Assembly: GCA_946886475.1 (NCBI GenBank)
Contig: CAMPIQ010000046.1
Coordinates: 1 to 23,264 of the forward strand
Length of the DNA: 23,264 bases
Reading direction: 5' to 3'
From: an uncultured Chitinophagales bacterium
GTDB lineage: Bacteria > Bacteroidota > Bacteroidia > Chitinophagales > Chitinophagaceae
Shown one piece after another: positions 16,343 to 23,264 of the stretch. Numbering within the stretch: position 1 is the stretch's first letter; every line of letters begins with the position of its first letter. The translations under genes and the position numbers were made by a program. The notes under the pieces are model-generated. The model made no database searches, was not told the origin of the DNA, and worked only from the letters and a program-made list of their open reading frames with translations.

Positions 16343-17380
16343 ATGGCAGTATTACACAACCGCGTCTCACAAAAGGAGCTGAAACAACGTTTGCTCCAGG
16401 AAACAGAATTCCGCAAAACCGTTTCATTTTATCATTATTTCCCCATATCGGATCCTCCAGCATTCCGGGATGAATTGTACAAAAATCTAAATATTCTTAA
16501 AGTTTTCGGAAGGATCTATATTGCTCATGAAGGCATCAATGCCCAGGTGAGCGTTCCGGAAAGCCTGTTTGAAGCTTTTCGTAATTACTTATATTCTATT
16601 GAAGCGCTACAGGGCACAAGGTTGAATATTGCGGTTGATGACGACGGCAAATCATTCTGGGTGCTAAAGATCAAGGTCCGGGAAAAGATAGTGGCTGATG
16701 GAATTATGGACCCCTCCTTCAGCATGGAAAACCGCGGACGGTATATAAGCGCTGAAGATTTCAATTTACTTACCGAAAGTCCGGGAACCATTGTGGTTGA
16801 TATGCGCAATCATTATGAATATGAGGTTGGACATTTTGAAAATGCCATTGAAGTGCCTTCAGATACTTTCCGTGAGCAATTGCCCATGGCTGCAGAAATG
16901 CTTGATCATGCCAGGGACAAAAACATCATTATGTATTGCACCGGTGGCATTCGTTGTGAAAAGGCCAGCGCATATATGTTACACAAAGGATTTAAAAATG
17001 TGTTTCATCTCGAAGGTGGCATTATTAATTATGCCAACCAGGTAAGATCAAAAGGCCTGCAAACTAAATTTCATGGAAAGAACTTTGTGTTCGACAACAG
17101 GCTGGGGGAACGCATCACGGAAGAGATCATTGCTAAATGCCATCAATGCGGAAAACCAGCTGATACACATGTAAACTGCGTGAACGAAGCCTGCCATTTA
17201 TTATTTATACAATGTGAAGAGTGTAAGGCCACATATGAAGGATGCTGCAGCACGGAATGCCAGGATTTCATTCATCTGCCATTGGAAGTTCAGAAAGAAA
17301 AAAGAAAAGGTATTGATAAAGGGAGGAACATTTTCAATAAATCGAGGGCCAGGATCCGGCCAAAGATAAAAGGCGGTTGA
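16343..17380 (+). CDS. trhO: tRNA uridine(34) hydroxylase, rhodanese family (YceA/TrhO)
   Basis: 345 residues from the ATG at 16343; a TTG at 16310 would add 11 residues but sits almost on the promoter. TrhO hydroxylates uridine 34 of some tRNAs using molecular oxygen, the first step towards 5-methoxyuridine-type wobble modifications. The N-terminal domain ([32 protein letters not shown]) and the rhodanese domain ([38 protein letters not shown]) match E. coli YceA, with catalytic-loop Cys199 followed by Cys205. A C-terminal cysteine-rich region (CHQCG, then [16 protein letters not shown] and CCSTEC) looks like a zinc-binding extension found in part of the family. Single gene, convergent with purC with 48 bp between. 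Confidence 0.93.
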   Translation: MAVLHNRVSQKELKQRLLQETEFRKTVSFYHYFPISDPPAFRDELYKNLNILKVFGRIYIAHEGINAQVSVPESLFEAFRNYLYSIEALQGTRLNIAVDDDGKSFWVLKIKVREKIVADGIMDPSFSMENRGRYISAEDFNLLTESPGTIVVDMRNHYEYEVGHFENAIEVPSDTFREQLPMAAEMLDHARDKNIIMYCTGGIRCEKASAYMLHKGFKNVFHLEGGIINYANQVRSKGLQTKFHGKNFVFDNRLGERITEEIIAKCHQCGKPADTHVNCVNEACHLLFIQCEECKATYEGCCSTECQDFIHLPLEVQKEKRKGIDKGRNIFNKSRARIRPKIKGG

Positions 17381-17428
17381 GCAGGTTAAATAGAACCTCC
17401 TGACCTAAGGAAACCTAATGGCCACTCG

Positions 17429-18364
17429 CTAATGGCTAATGGCCAACATTTCCAATGACCGTACAATCCTTTCATAAACATCCTTTTCACTCAGGCTTAC
17501 CGGTTCAAAATTCTTACCCGTCAGTTTTTCAAACAATTCAATATATCTTTTGGAAATGGTGTCAATCCATTCCTCACTCATTTCAGGCACGGTTTGTCCT
17601 TCCTTACCCATGAATTCATGCTGGATCAGCCATTCCCTGACAAACTCTTTGCTTAATTGTTTTTGTTTTTCTCCCTTTTTTTGCCTTTCATCAAAACCTT
17701 CTTCATAAAAGTACCTTGATGAATCCGGTGTATGAATTTCGTCCATTAAAACGATCTCACCATTACGTTTCCCAAATTCATACTTGGTATCTGCCAGTAT
17801 CAAACCCTGAGCCCTTGCCATTGCCTGTCCTTTATCAAAAAGTCCCAACGCGAATTTTTTAAGTTGTTCCCATTCTGCTTCGCTGGCGAGCCCCTGCTGA
17901 AGAATTTGCGTCTCTGATATATCCTCATCATGCCCATGACTAGCTTTGGTTGACGGGGTAATGATGGGTGACGGGAAAGCATCATTTTCCTTCATTCCAT
18001 CAGGCATGAGCACTCCACACAAAAATCTCCGGCCCTCATTGTAGGTTCTCCATGCATGTCCGCATAAATGACCCCTTACCACTACTTCAATTTTGAATGG
18101 TTCACATTTATGTCCAACCGAAGTATTGGGTACTGGAGTTTCCAATAGCCAGTTGGGACAAACATCCCTGGTACTATTGAGCATATAAGCAGCAAGCTGG
18201 TTCAATACCTGGCCTTTAAATGGGATGGGCCTTGGTAAAATCACATCAAATGCAGAGATACGGTCAGATGCGATCATTACCAGCAGATCATTGCCAATAG
18301 TAAAGACATCCCTTACTTTTCCTTTGTAAAAACTGGTTTGTCCTGGAAACTGAAATGAAGACAT
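17429..18364 (-). CDS. purC: Phosphoribosylaminoimidazole-succinocarboxamide synthase
   Basis: 311 residues, the longer PurC form common in Bacteroidota and yeast ADE1. It joins aspartate to CAIR using ATP, giving SAICAR, in de novo purine synthesis. Visible motifs include the N-terminal YKGKVRDVF nucleotide-binding strand, ASDRISAFDVILP, EVVVRGHLCGHAWRTY, the substrate-site STKASHGHDEDIS, ADTKYEFG and MDEIHTPDSSRY. The start ATG at 18364 gives the usual short lead before the first motif. No other purine gene is in the window, so purC is unlinked here. Its stop (TAG at 17429-17431) falls inside a short cluster of CTAATGGC repeats shared with the convergent trhO tail. A cytoplasmic enzyme, no anomalies in key residues. 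Confidence 0.97.
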   Translation of the reverse strand: MSSFQFPGQTSFYKGKVRDVFTIGNDLLVMIASDRISAFDVILPRPIPFKGQVLNQLAAYMLNSTRDVCPNWLLETPVPNTSVGHKCEPFKIEVVVRGHLCGHAWRTYNEGRRFLCGVLMPDGMKENDAFPSPIITPSTKASHGHDEDISETQILQQGLASEAEWEQLKKFALGLFDKGQAMARAQGLILADTKYEFGKRNGEIVLMDEIHTPDSSRYFYEEGFDERQKKGEKQKQLSKEFVREWLIQHEFMGKEGQTVPEMSEEWIDTISKRYIELFEKLTGKNFEPVSLSEKDVYERIVRSLEMLAISH

Positions 18365-18559
18365 ACACCGAAAGTAAATCTAATTGTTGTTTTATACAGT
18401 TTCACATCAGCCGGAAACTTTCAACAACTTATTCAAAATTCATCTAAATTAATTTCCCGGAAAGAATTGTTATGCTTATTTTTCCGCCTGAAACCCTGTT
18501 AATTAATGGTTTCCACGGATTCAGTTTTAGTGTATCATTCCAAAACTAAATTTCAAATT

Positions 18560-21385
18560 ATGAGTAAAGGCTTGCGCTTTTCTGCTGTATTCATTACAGC
18601 ATTTATTTTTTCACTAACGACTGCTTTTGCACAAAATGTAACCATCACCGGTAAAGTCATTAACGCTACATCCAAAGAAGGTGTGAGTGCAGTGTCAGTT
18701 TCAGTAAAGGATGGTACTGAGGGAACCTTTACAGATGTAAATGGTGAGTTCAGGCTTACCGTAAAATCATTGCCGGTTACGCTGGTTTTTAGTTCTATAG
18801 GTTTTACCATGCAGGAAATCAACGTCAGCAGTGCGGGCGCTCCTGTTGAGGTGAATTTCGTTCCATCTTCAGCATTGGGAGAGGAAGTAGTTGTTTCCGC
18901 ATCCCGTACCGCTCAACGCATACTCGATGCGCCAGTAACTATTGAACGTATGAGCAGCGCCACACTTAGAAATGTACCTGCTCCAAATTATTATGAGGCC
19001 ATTGCCAACCTTAAAGGGGTTGATATGCATACAGCAAGTATTACTTTCCGTACGGTAACTACAAGAGGTTTTATCAGTAGTGGTAATACCCGGATGAACC
19101 AGTTGATCGATGGAATGGATAATCAGGCACCAGGGCTGAATTTTTCCGTGGGCAGTGTGATCGGACTTACAGAGCTTGATGTTGATAATATTGAATTATT
19201 ATCCGGCGCATCTTCTGCCTTATATGGGTCTGGTGGCATGAATGGTACTTTACTGATCAACAGTAAGAATCCTTTCAGATACCAGGGACTCAGTTTCCAG
19301 ATCAAACAGGGTATTATGCATCTTGGAGATGATTCACAAAGTCCCTCTCCATATTATGACTGGAGTATGAGGTGGGGTAAGGCGGTAAGTGAAAAATTTG
19401 CATTTAAGATTGCAGCTCAGTTTACAAAAGCTAAAGACTGGGAAGCAAATGACTATCGTAATGTAGCCAGAACAAATGTACTAAGTCAGCTGAAAGGCGG
19501 CGACAGGTTTACTGATCCGAATTATGATGGCATCAACATGTATGGTGATGAAACTTCAGCCAACATCAGCCAGCTGGTTCAACTGATGTATCTGGGAGCC
19601 GGCATGCCTAATCCAGGTACAAATGTTCCCGGCCAGAATTATACATGGGGTTTTGCATTGCAAAATACAGCCAACCAGAATGTTTCAAGAACAGGCTACC
19701 GCGAAAGGGACCTAGTTGATTATAATGCACAAAATTTTAAAGCCACAGCCGGTATCTATTATAAACTGACACCGGGAATTGAAGCTTCTATTAATTCATA
19801 TTTCGGAACCGGAACCACCGTTTATACAGGTGCGGACAGGTATTCACTCCGTAACCTTCAAATGGCCCAGCATAAACTGGAATTCAAAGCAAAGAACTGG
19901 TTCCTTCGTGCATACACCACCCAGGAAAATGCAGGTGATGCTTACCAGGCCACTGCACTGGGAAGGCTGATCAATGAAGCATGGAAACCAAGTTTCAACC
20001 AGGCCAATGTAGCCGGTTCATGGTATCCACAATATATTTTTGGTTACCTGGCTTATAAAAGAAACGCACAACTCATTACCGGTACATTAGGCGGTGAATA
20101 TGGAGCGCATCAGTTTGCGAGAAGTATTGCAGATGCCGGTCGATTAGTTCCCGGTACAGGCGCATTTGACGCCACTTCCCAGTCAGTAAAAGGAAAAGCC
20201 ATCCCGCAGGGTGCCAAGTTCCTCGACAAGTCGGATCTGTATTCTACCGAAGGCCAGTTAAACTTTTCCGATGAATTCGGATTCAGTGATATGGTACAAT
20301 TGATAGCCGGAGCACAGGTTAAAAAATATGTACTGAATTCTCAGGGAACCATTTTTGCCGATACAGCAGGCTTATTAACACCAGTTGAATATGGCGCTTA
20401 TATTCAATTGCAAAAGAAATTCTTCGACAGGCTCACCCTTACAGCTGCCGGACGATATGATGATCATTCGAATTTCAAAGGAAGATTCACACCAAGGATT
20501 GCCGCCGTTATCGAGATCTTTGAAAATAATAATATCCGCCTGTCATATCAGACAGCCTACCGTTTTCCCACCAACCAGGACCAGTATATCAATCTGAATA
20601 CAGGATCTGCTATACTTACAGGAGCCCTGCCTGAGTTCCAGACCTATTATGGATTGAATACCAATTTTGGTTACACCGTAGAAAGTATCAATGCTTACAG
20701 GGCCAGCGGAAATCCTGCCAACGTCAACCTGCTTGTAAGAGGACCGTTTGAAGAAGTAAGACCGGAAAGCGTTAATTCCTATGAAATTGGATATAAAGGT
20801 GTGATCTCCAAAAAACTTTTGCTGGATGCTTATTATTATTTCAGCCAGTATGAAGATTTCCTTGGCCGTGTAGCGGTTGGTCAATCATTAACCGGAAATC
20901 CTACAGGATTATTTAATCCGCTTGCTACCCGCAATCTTTCCTATATCCAGAATGTAAAAGACCAGGAAGTGAAAGCACAGGGTTGGGGACTTACAGCCGA
21001 AATGCAACTGCCAAGGGGATATTTCCTTTATGGTAATGTATTTTCCGATAAGCTGAAAGATGTTCCCTCAAACGTGGTAACCAATTTCAATGCACCATTA
21101 TACAGATACAATATTGGCTTACGCAACGATAACATCTTTAAGAACATAGGGTTTAATTTTGTTTGGAGATGGCAGGATAATGTTTATTATGAAAGCACAT
21201 TCGCAACAGGCACGCTGCCTTATTTTGGATGGCTTGATGGACAGATATCTTACAGGATCCCTAATTCAAAAAGCATGGTAAGGATTGGAGGAACCAATCT
21301 TGGTAATAATTATTACCGTACTGGTTTTGGTAATCCTTATGTTGGCGGGCTGTATTACGTGAGCTTTGGATATAATGTACTATAA
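18560..21385 (+). CDS. TonB-dependent outer-membrane receptor with carboxypeptidase-like regulatory domain
   Basis: 941 residues from the ATG at 18560. An in-frame ATG at 18506 would add 18 residues ahead of a clean signal peptide (1-25, ending TTAFAQ), so the later start is preferred. Order: signal; carboxypeptidase-D regulatory-like domain (about 26-105: VTITGKVINATSKEGVSAVSVS); a candidate TonB box EEVVVSAS at 108-115; plug domain (about 117-235: RMSSATLRNVP, LKGVDM, TTRGF, IELLSGASSALYGSGGMNGTLLI); then the 22-strand-type barrel to the end (ending YVSFGYNVL). It should take up a scarce solute through the outer membrane with TonB/ExbBD energy. No SusD-like partner follows, so polysaccharide uptake of the Sus type is unlikely; the ligand is unknown. 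No riboswitch or Fur-like site was recognised upstream. Followed by a strong terminator. Confidence 0.93.
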   Translation: MSKGLRFSAVFITAFIFSLTTAFAQNVTITGKVINATSKEGVSAVSVSVKDGTEGTFTDVNGEFRLTVKSLPVTLVFSSIGFTMQEINVSSAGAPVEVNFVPSSALGEEVVVSASRTAQRILDAPVTIERMSSATLRNVPAPNYYEAIANLKGVDMHTASITFRTVTTRGFISSGNTRMNQLIDGMDNQAPGLNFSVGSVIGLTELDVDNIELLSGASSALYGSGGMNGTLLINSKNPFRYQGLSFQIKQGIMHLGDDSQSPSPYYDWSMRWGKAVSEKFAFKIAAQFTKAKDWEANDYRNVARTNVLSQLKGGDRFTDPNYDGINMYGDETSANISQLVQLMYLGAGMPNPGTNVPGQNYTWGFALQNTANQNVSRTGYRERDLVDYNAQNFKATAGIYYKLTPGIEASINSYFGTGTTVYTGADRYSLRNLQMAQHKLEFKAKNWFLRAYTTQENAGDAYQATALGRLINEAWKPSFNQANVAGSWYPQYIFGYLAYKRNAQLITGTLGGEYGAHQFARSIADAGRLVPGTGAFDATSQSVKGKAIPQGAKFLDKSDLYSTEGQLNFSDEFGFSDMVQLIAGAQVKKYVLNSQGTIFADTAGLLTPVEYGAYIQLQKKFFDRLTLTAAGRYDDHSNFKGRFTPRIAAVIEIFENNNIRLSYQTAYRFPTNQDQYINLNTGSAILTGALPEFQTYYGLNTNFGYTVESINAYRASGNPANVNLLVRGPFEEVRPESVNSYEIGYKGVISKKLLLDAYYYFSQYEDFLGRVAVGQSLTGNPTGLFNPLATRNLSYIQNVKDQEVKAQGWGLTAEMQLPRGYFLYGNVFSDKLKDVPSNVVTNFNAPLYRYNIGLRNDNIFKNIGFNFVWRWQDNVYYESTFATGTLPYFGWLDGQISYRIPNSKSMVRIGGTNLGNNYYRTGFGNPYVGGLYYVSFGYNVL

Positions 21386-21398
21386 TCAATAAGAATTC

Positions 21399-21440
21399 AA
21401 TTTAAAAAGCCACTTCCTTTTGGGAGTGGCTTTTTAAATT
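21399..21440 (+). terminator. Strong hairpin terminator after the TonB-dependent receptor
   Basis: Arms of 19 bases (21399-21417 and 21422-21440) pair throughout, with a single T-G wobble at 21415/21424, and close a TTTT loop. The core is GCCACT/AGTGGC, with A5 before and T5 after it. It begins 13 bases after the receptor stop codon and is symmetric, so it could work in both directions. Confidence 0.88.
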
Positions 21441-21583
21441 ATTTCAGACAGTAACATGCTGAAATTATAAGTTATTTAAATAATCATGTTAAGAAAGAAG
21501 GTAAACCAGGCCTGTTGATTGGATTTTTGATTTTATCAGGAACATTAGGAAATCATTAAATGAATTGGTCATAATTTAAGGAT

Positions 21584-21967
21584 ATGAAACCGATGCTGCT
21601 AACTGTCTTATTCTTTTCTGCTCTATTATCATCTGCCCAAAATAGAAATTTAGAAATAGTCTGTTACGTTAGTAAGGGAAACGTCTATTACGACGCGCTG
21701 GCTGATTTTCTGCCCGATAGCTTAAAAAACAATTTGATTTCCTTCAAACCTTTGCCCTACAAAAAGGGAGGTATTCATAAATCAGAATTGGATATGGTCA
21801 ATATATTATCCATTCATGGCTGGACACTAATTAGTACCAACCAGGAAGTCTATCAAATCTCAGATATTCATAGCAGGATCATGTATGTACTCAAAAAACA
21901 ATTATCTGTATCAGAAGAAACATATCAGGATATTGTGAAGAGAGCAATGAAGGGACTTGAAGAATAG
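21584..21967 (+). CDS. Small secreted protein, DUF4177-like pattern
   Basis: 127 residues. A signal peptide covers about 1-18 (MLLTVLFFSALLSSAQ). The mature part, about 109 residues, has a single cysteine. A segment from about 68 reads DMVNILSIHGWTLISTNQEVYQ followed by RIMYVLKKQ, which resembles the DUF4177-like pattern 'LN-x-x-G-x-x-GW-E-L-V-S ... Y-x-L-K-R' of small alpha/beta proteins; that link is from memory of the pattern and unsure. AAGGA lies four bases before the ATG, a plausible ribosome site. It sits between the receptor terminator and the repeat block, on its own, with no recognised partner. Function unknown. Confidence 0.65.
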   Translation: MKPMLLTVLFFSALLSSAQNRNLEIVCYVSKGNVYYDALADFLPDSLKNNLISFKPLPYKKGGIHKSELDMVNILSIHGWTLISTNQEVYQISDIHSRIMYVLKKQLSVSEETYQDIVKRAMKGLEE

Positions 21968-21968
21968 T

Positions 21969-22317
21969 GATTGCTCCGCGGCCATCCCTATAATCCCCAA
22001 TACCAATAATCCGCACTACCATCACCATTAAGATTGCTTTGTTAGTACCTTCAATTCACAACTCCAAAATGATACCTCCCGCAATAAATATCCTCCGTGG
22101 CCATCCGCGGCCATCCCTATAATCCGCGATACCTGCAATCTCAATAATGATTGCTTCATCCCGATTCATAATATCTCAAATGATACTACCCGCAATGACG
22201 ATCATCCATCCGTGGCCATCGGCGGCCATCCCTATAATCCGTGCTACCATCAGCGGCCATCCCTATAATCCGCGCTACCATCCGCTGCCATCCCTATAAT
22301 CCGTGCTACCATCCGTG
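21969..22317 (+). repeat. Composite noncoding repeat block: GATTGC...GCAAT elements plus a 31-bp minisatellite
   Basis: The 409 bases between two genes (21968-22376) hold no gene. CCATCCCTATAATCC occurs five times, at 21982, 22111, 22226, 22257 and 22288. The last three are in a strict 31-bp tandem array. Ahead of the copies at 22111 and 22226 lies a matching element that starts GATTGCTT (22032 and 22149) and ends CCCGCAAT (22078-22085 and 22189-22196); its ends are inverted (GATTGC versus GCAAT). Each is followed by a CCGTGGCCATC and GCGGCCATC run. A truncated unit (GATTGCTCCGCGGCC) begins at 21969. The 31-bp period is not a multiple of three, so the array is not coding. From memory, GTCATTGCG...GAAGCAATC and CACGGATTA-type strings recur between genes in many bacteria. 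Confidence 0.85.
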
Positions 22318-22324
22318 ATTAAAA

Positions 22325-22353
22325 AAGTCGTCCCGCAAAAAGCGGGACGACTT
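22325..22353 (-). terminator. Terminator of the coiled-coil membrane protein gene
   Basis: A perfect 12-bp stem (AAGTCGTCCCGC, 22325-22336, with 22342-22353) and a five-base loop. On the minus strand it follows the stop codon (22377) by 23 bases and runs into T6 (complement of A at 22321-22326). The repeat block stops immediately beyond it. Confidence 0.88.
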
Positions 22354-22376
22354 CGTTTGCTGGTTAGCAATGATAA

Positions 22377-23264
22377 TTAACCGAATAAACCACCTTTTTT
22401 AAGGGCTCTCACACCCTCAGCGATCTTAAATCCGTTCTGATATATTTCAATTTTATAATGACCTGTTTGAAAATTATCCTGGCGGATAGGAAATGAAATG
22501 GCTTTACGCGTGCCTTGTTCATAATCGATGGTCGTTCTGTAAGTAAACTCCCTGTCTCCATCCGAACGGGTGGTAAGGATCGAATTAGCATCAGAGATCA
22601 CCTTTCCATCAGGACCAGTAACAATTACATAAAGGTCGGCCGGGCCAGATCTTGCTACGCGGTTCTCAACATCAAATGATAATACAAGTTTATCAACCCT
22701 TTTTGCATTGGAATTGGTTTTCTCTTTGCCATTCCTTCTTTCATCAACCGGAGTAATTGCAATATTGGAGGCCGAGAAAGTAGAAGCTACATCAACTGTT
22801 TGAGCCAGTTCTTCTTTCTCCATCGTTGTAGTTTGAAGATTGGTTTCCAACACCTGCTTTTCAGAACTGAGTTGTGTGTTCACAGAAGCCAGTTGTTGAT
22901 TTTCTCCGGTAAGACGTGCATTTTCAGCTTCAAGGCCTGCAATCGTGTTATTCAGTTGAGAAATCAAACCTTTAACCCTTCTCAACTCACTCTCCGTTGC
23001 ATTCTTATTGCTCAAAACCCTGCTGATCTCATTTTTAAGTTTGTTGATCTCAGATTCTTTATCAGAAAGCTCACCTTTGATGGTGTTGTTTTCTCCGGTA
23101 AGTACATCAAGACGTGCCAGGGTGGCCTCGTATTCTGCGCTAACCGAATCTCTTGCACTTGTTGCCGTATTTACAGCAAGCGTTTTTTCCTGGATCTGCC
23201 TGTTAGAATCATTTTTGTCGTAAAGGAAATAAGCCCAGGTACCTAAAAGGCCGGCAGCAAGAAC
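22377..23264 (-). CDS. Membrane-anchored coiled-coil protein, N-terminus beyond the window
   Basis: 295 residues are visible and the frame is still open at the right edge, so the true start lies outside. A TTG at 23013-23015 is not the start: reading on upstream gives a continuous coiled coil and then a membrane segment (LAAGLLGTWAYFLYD) at the edge. Order: membrane helix; long heptad-rich helix of about 130 residues full of Glu, Lys, Asn and Leu (SDKESEINKLKNEI, INQLNNTIAGLEAENARLTG-like runs); a short linker; then a C-terminal beta-rich domain of about 130 residues (VDKLVLSFDVENRVARSG, ADLYVIVTGPDGKVIS, GHYKIEIYQNGFKIAEG) that resembles an Ig-like or extracytoplasmic sandwich. It ends KKGGLFG. 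Family not recognised; probably an envelope structural or regulatory protein. Ends at a strong terminator. Confidence 0.75.
   Translation of the reverse strand, partial: VLAAGLLGTWAYFLYDKNDSNRQIQEKTLAVNTATSARDSVSAEYEATLARLDVLTGENNTIKGELSDKESEINKLKNEISRVLSNKNATESELRRVKGLISQLNNTIAGLEAENARLTGENQQLASVNTQLSSEKQVLETNLQTTTMEKEELAQTVDVASTFSASNIAITPVDERRNGKEKTNSNAKRVDKLVLSFDVENRVARSGPADLYVIVTGPDGKVISDANSILTTRSDGDREFTYRTTIDYEQGTRKAISFPIRQDNFQTGHYKIEIYQNGFKIAEGVRALKKGGLFG

Noticed and set aside
18506..18559. Upstream ATG of the TonB-dependent receptor
   Set aside because: It would put 18 polar residues ahead of a normal signal peptide; the ATG at 18560 gives the standard form.
18365..18559. Riboswitch controlling the receptor
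   Set aside because: No cobalamin-, TPP- or other known aptamer core was recognised in the 195 bases before the start.
21969..22317. CRISPR array
   Set aside because: The 31-bp units are directly joined without spacers, copies are diverged, and no cas gene is present.
21969..22317. Tandem repeats as part of a coding gene
   Set aside because: The 31-bp period breaks the reading frame and stops occur in all frames.
23013..23015. TTG as the start of the coiled-coil protein
   Set aside because: The frame continues upstream with heptads and a membrane segment to the window edge, so this is an internal Leu codon.
22800..23246. Open frame of 148 codons on the plus strand
   Set aside because: It is antisense to the coiled-coil gene, which has heptads, a membrane anchor, a beta-domain and its own terminator.

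Overview
The window reads as a chromosomal segment of a Bacteroidota bacterium, most likely in or near the Chitinophagaceae. The signs are a secreted protein ending in a gliding-motility-type C-terminal sorting domain (type IX secretion), a TonB-dependent receptor and a DUF5686 outer-membrane protein that both carry an N-terminal carboxypeptidase-like regulatory domain, signal peptides ending in '-AQ', few Shine-Dalgarno sites, and TAnnTTTG-like -7 boxes upstream of several genes. All gene assignments come from reading motifs; no searches were run.

Layout from left to right. A minus-strand membrane-bound 4Fe-4S electron-transfer protein (94-1425) is tightly divergent from a PyrR-like phosphoribosyltransferase (1467-1973). 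Next come a TolB-like beta-propeller lipoprotein (2031-3044) closed by a hairpin, and a large secreted M43-type metalloprotease with Ig/PKD-like modules and a type-B T9SS sorting domain (3291-5660). A DUF2279 protein (5785-6747, minus, TTG start) is divergent from a 575-residue phospho-sugar mutase (6820-8547). A PEMT/ICMT-like membrane methyltransferase (8819-9433, minus) is divergent from pcm (9491-10147), which leads into a penicillin-acylase-family hydrolase (10219-12660) and a four-helix membrane protein (12666-13019). Then follow a DUF5686 outer-membrane protein (13187-15691), a small basic membrane protein (15785-16126) with a perfect terminator hairpin, trhO (16343-17380), convergent purC (17429-18364, minus), a TonB-dependent receptor (18560-21385) with a strong terminator, a small secreted protein (21584-21967), a 350-bp noncoding repeat block, and a minus-strand coiled-coil membrane protein cut by the right edge (22377-23264).

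Most of this is housekeeping (tRNA hydroxylation, purine synthesis, sugar-phosphate conversion, protein repair) mixed with cell-envelope genes. I see no mobile element, phage, CRISPR, defence island or biosynthetic cluster, and no clear new multi-gene system. The parts least explained are the composite repeat block at about 21969-22317, the small basic membrane protein at 15785, the three-gene pcm/acylase/membrane-protein run, and two genes whose candidate -7 boxes sit almost on the start codon, suggesting leaderless or near-leaderless mRNAs.
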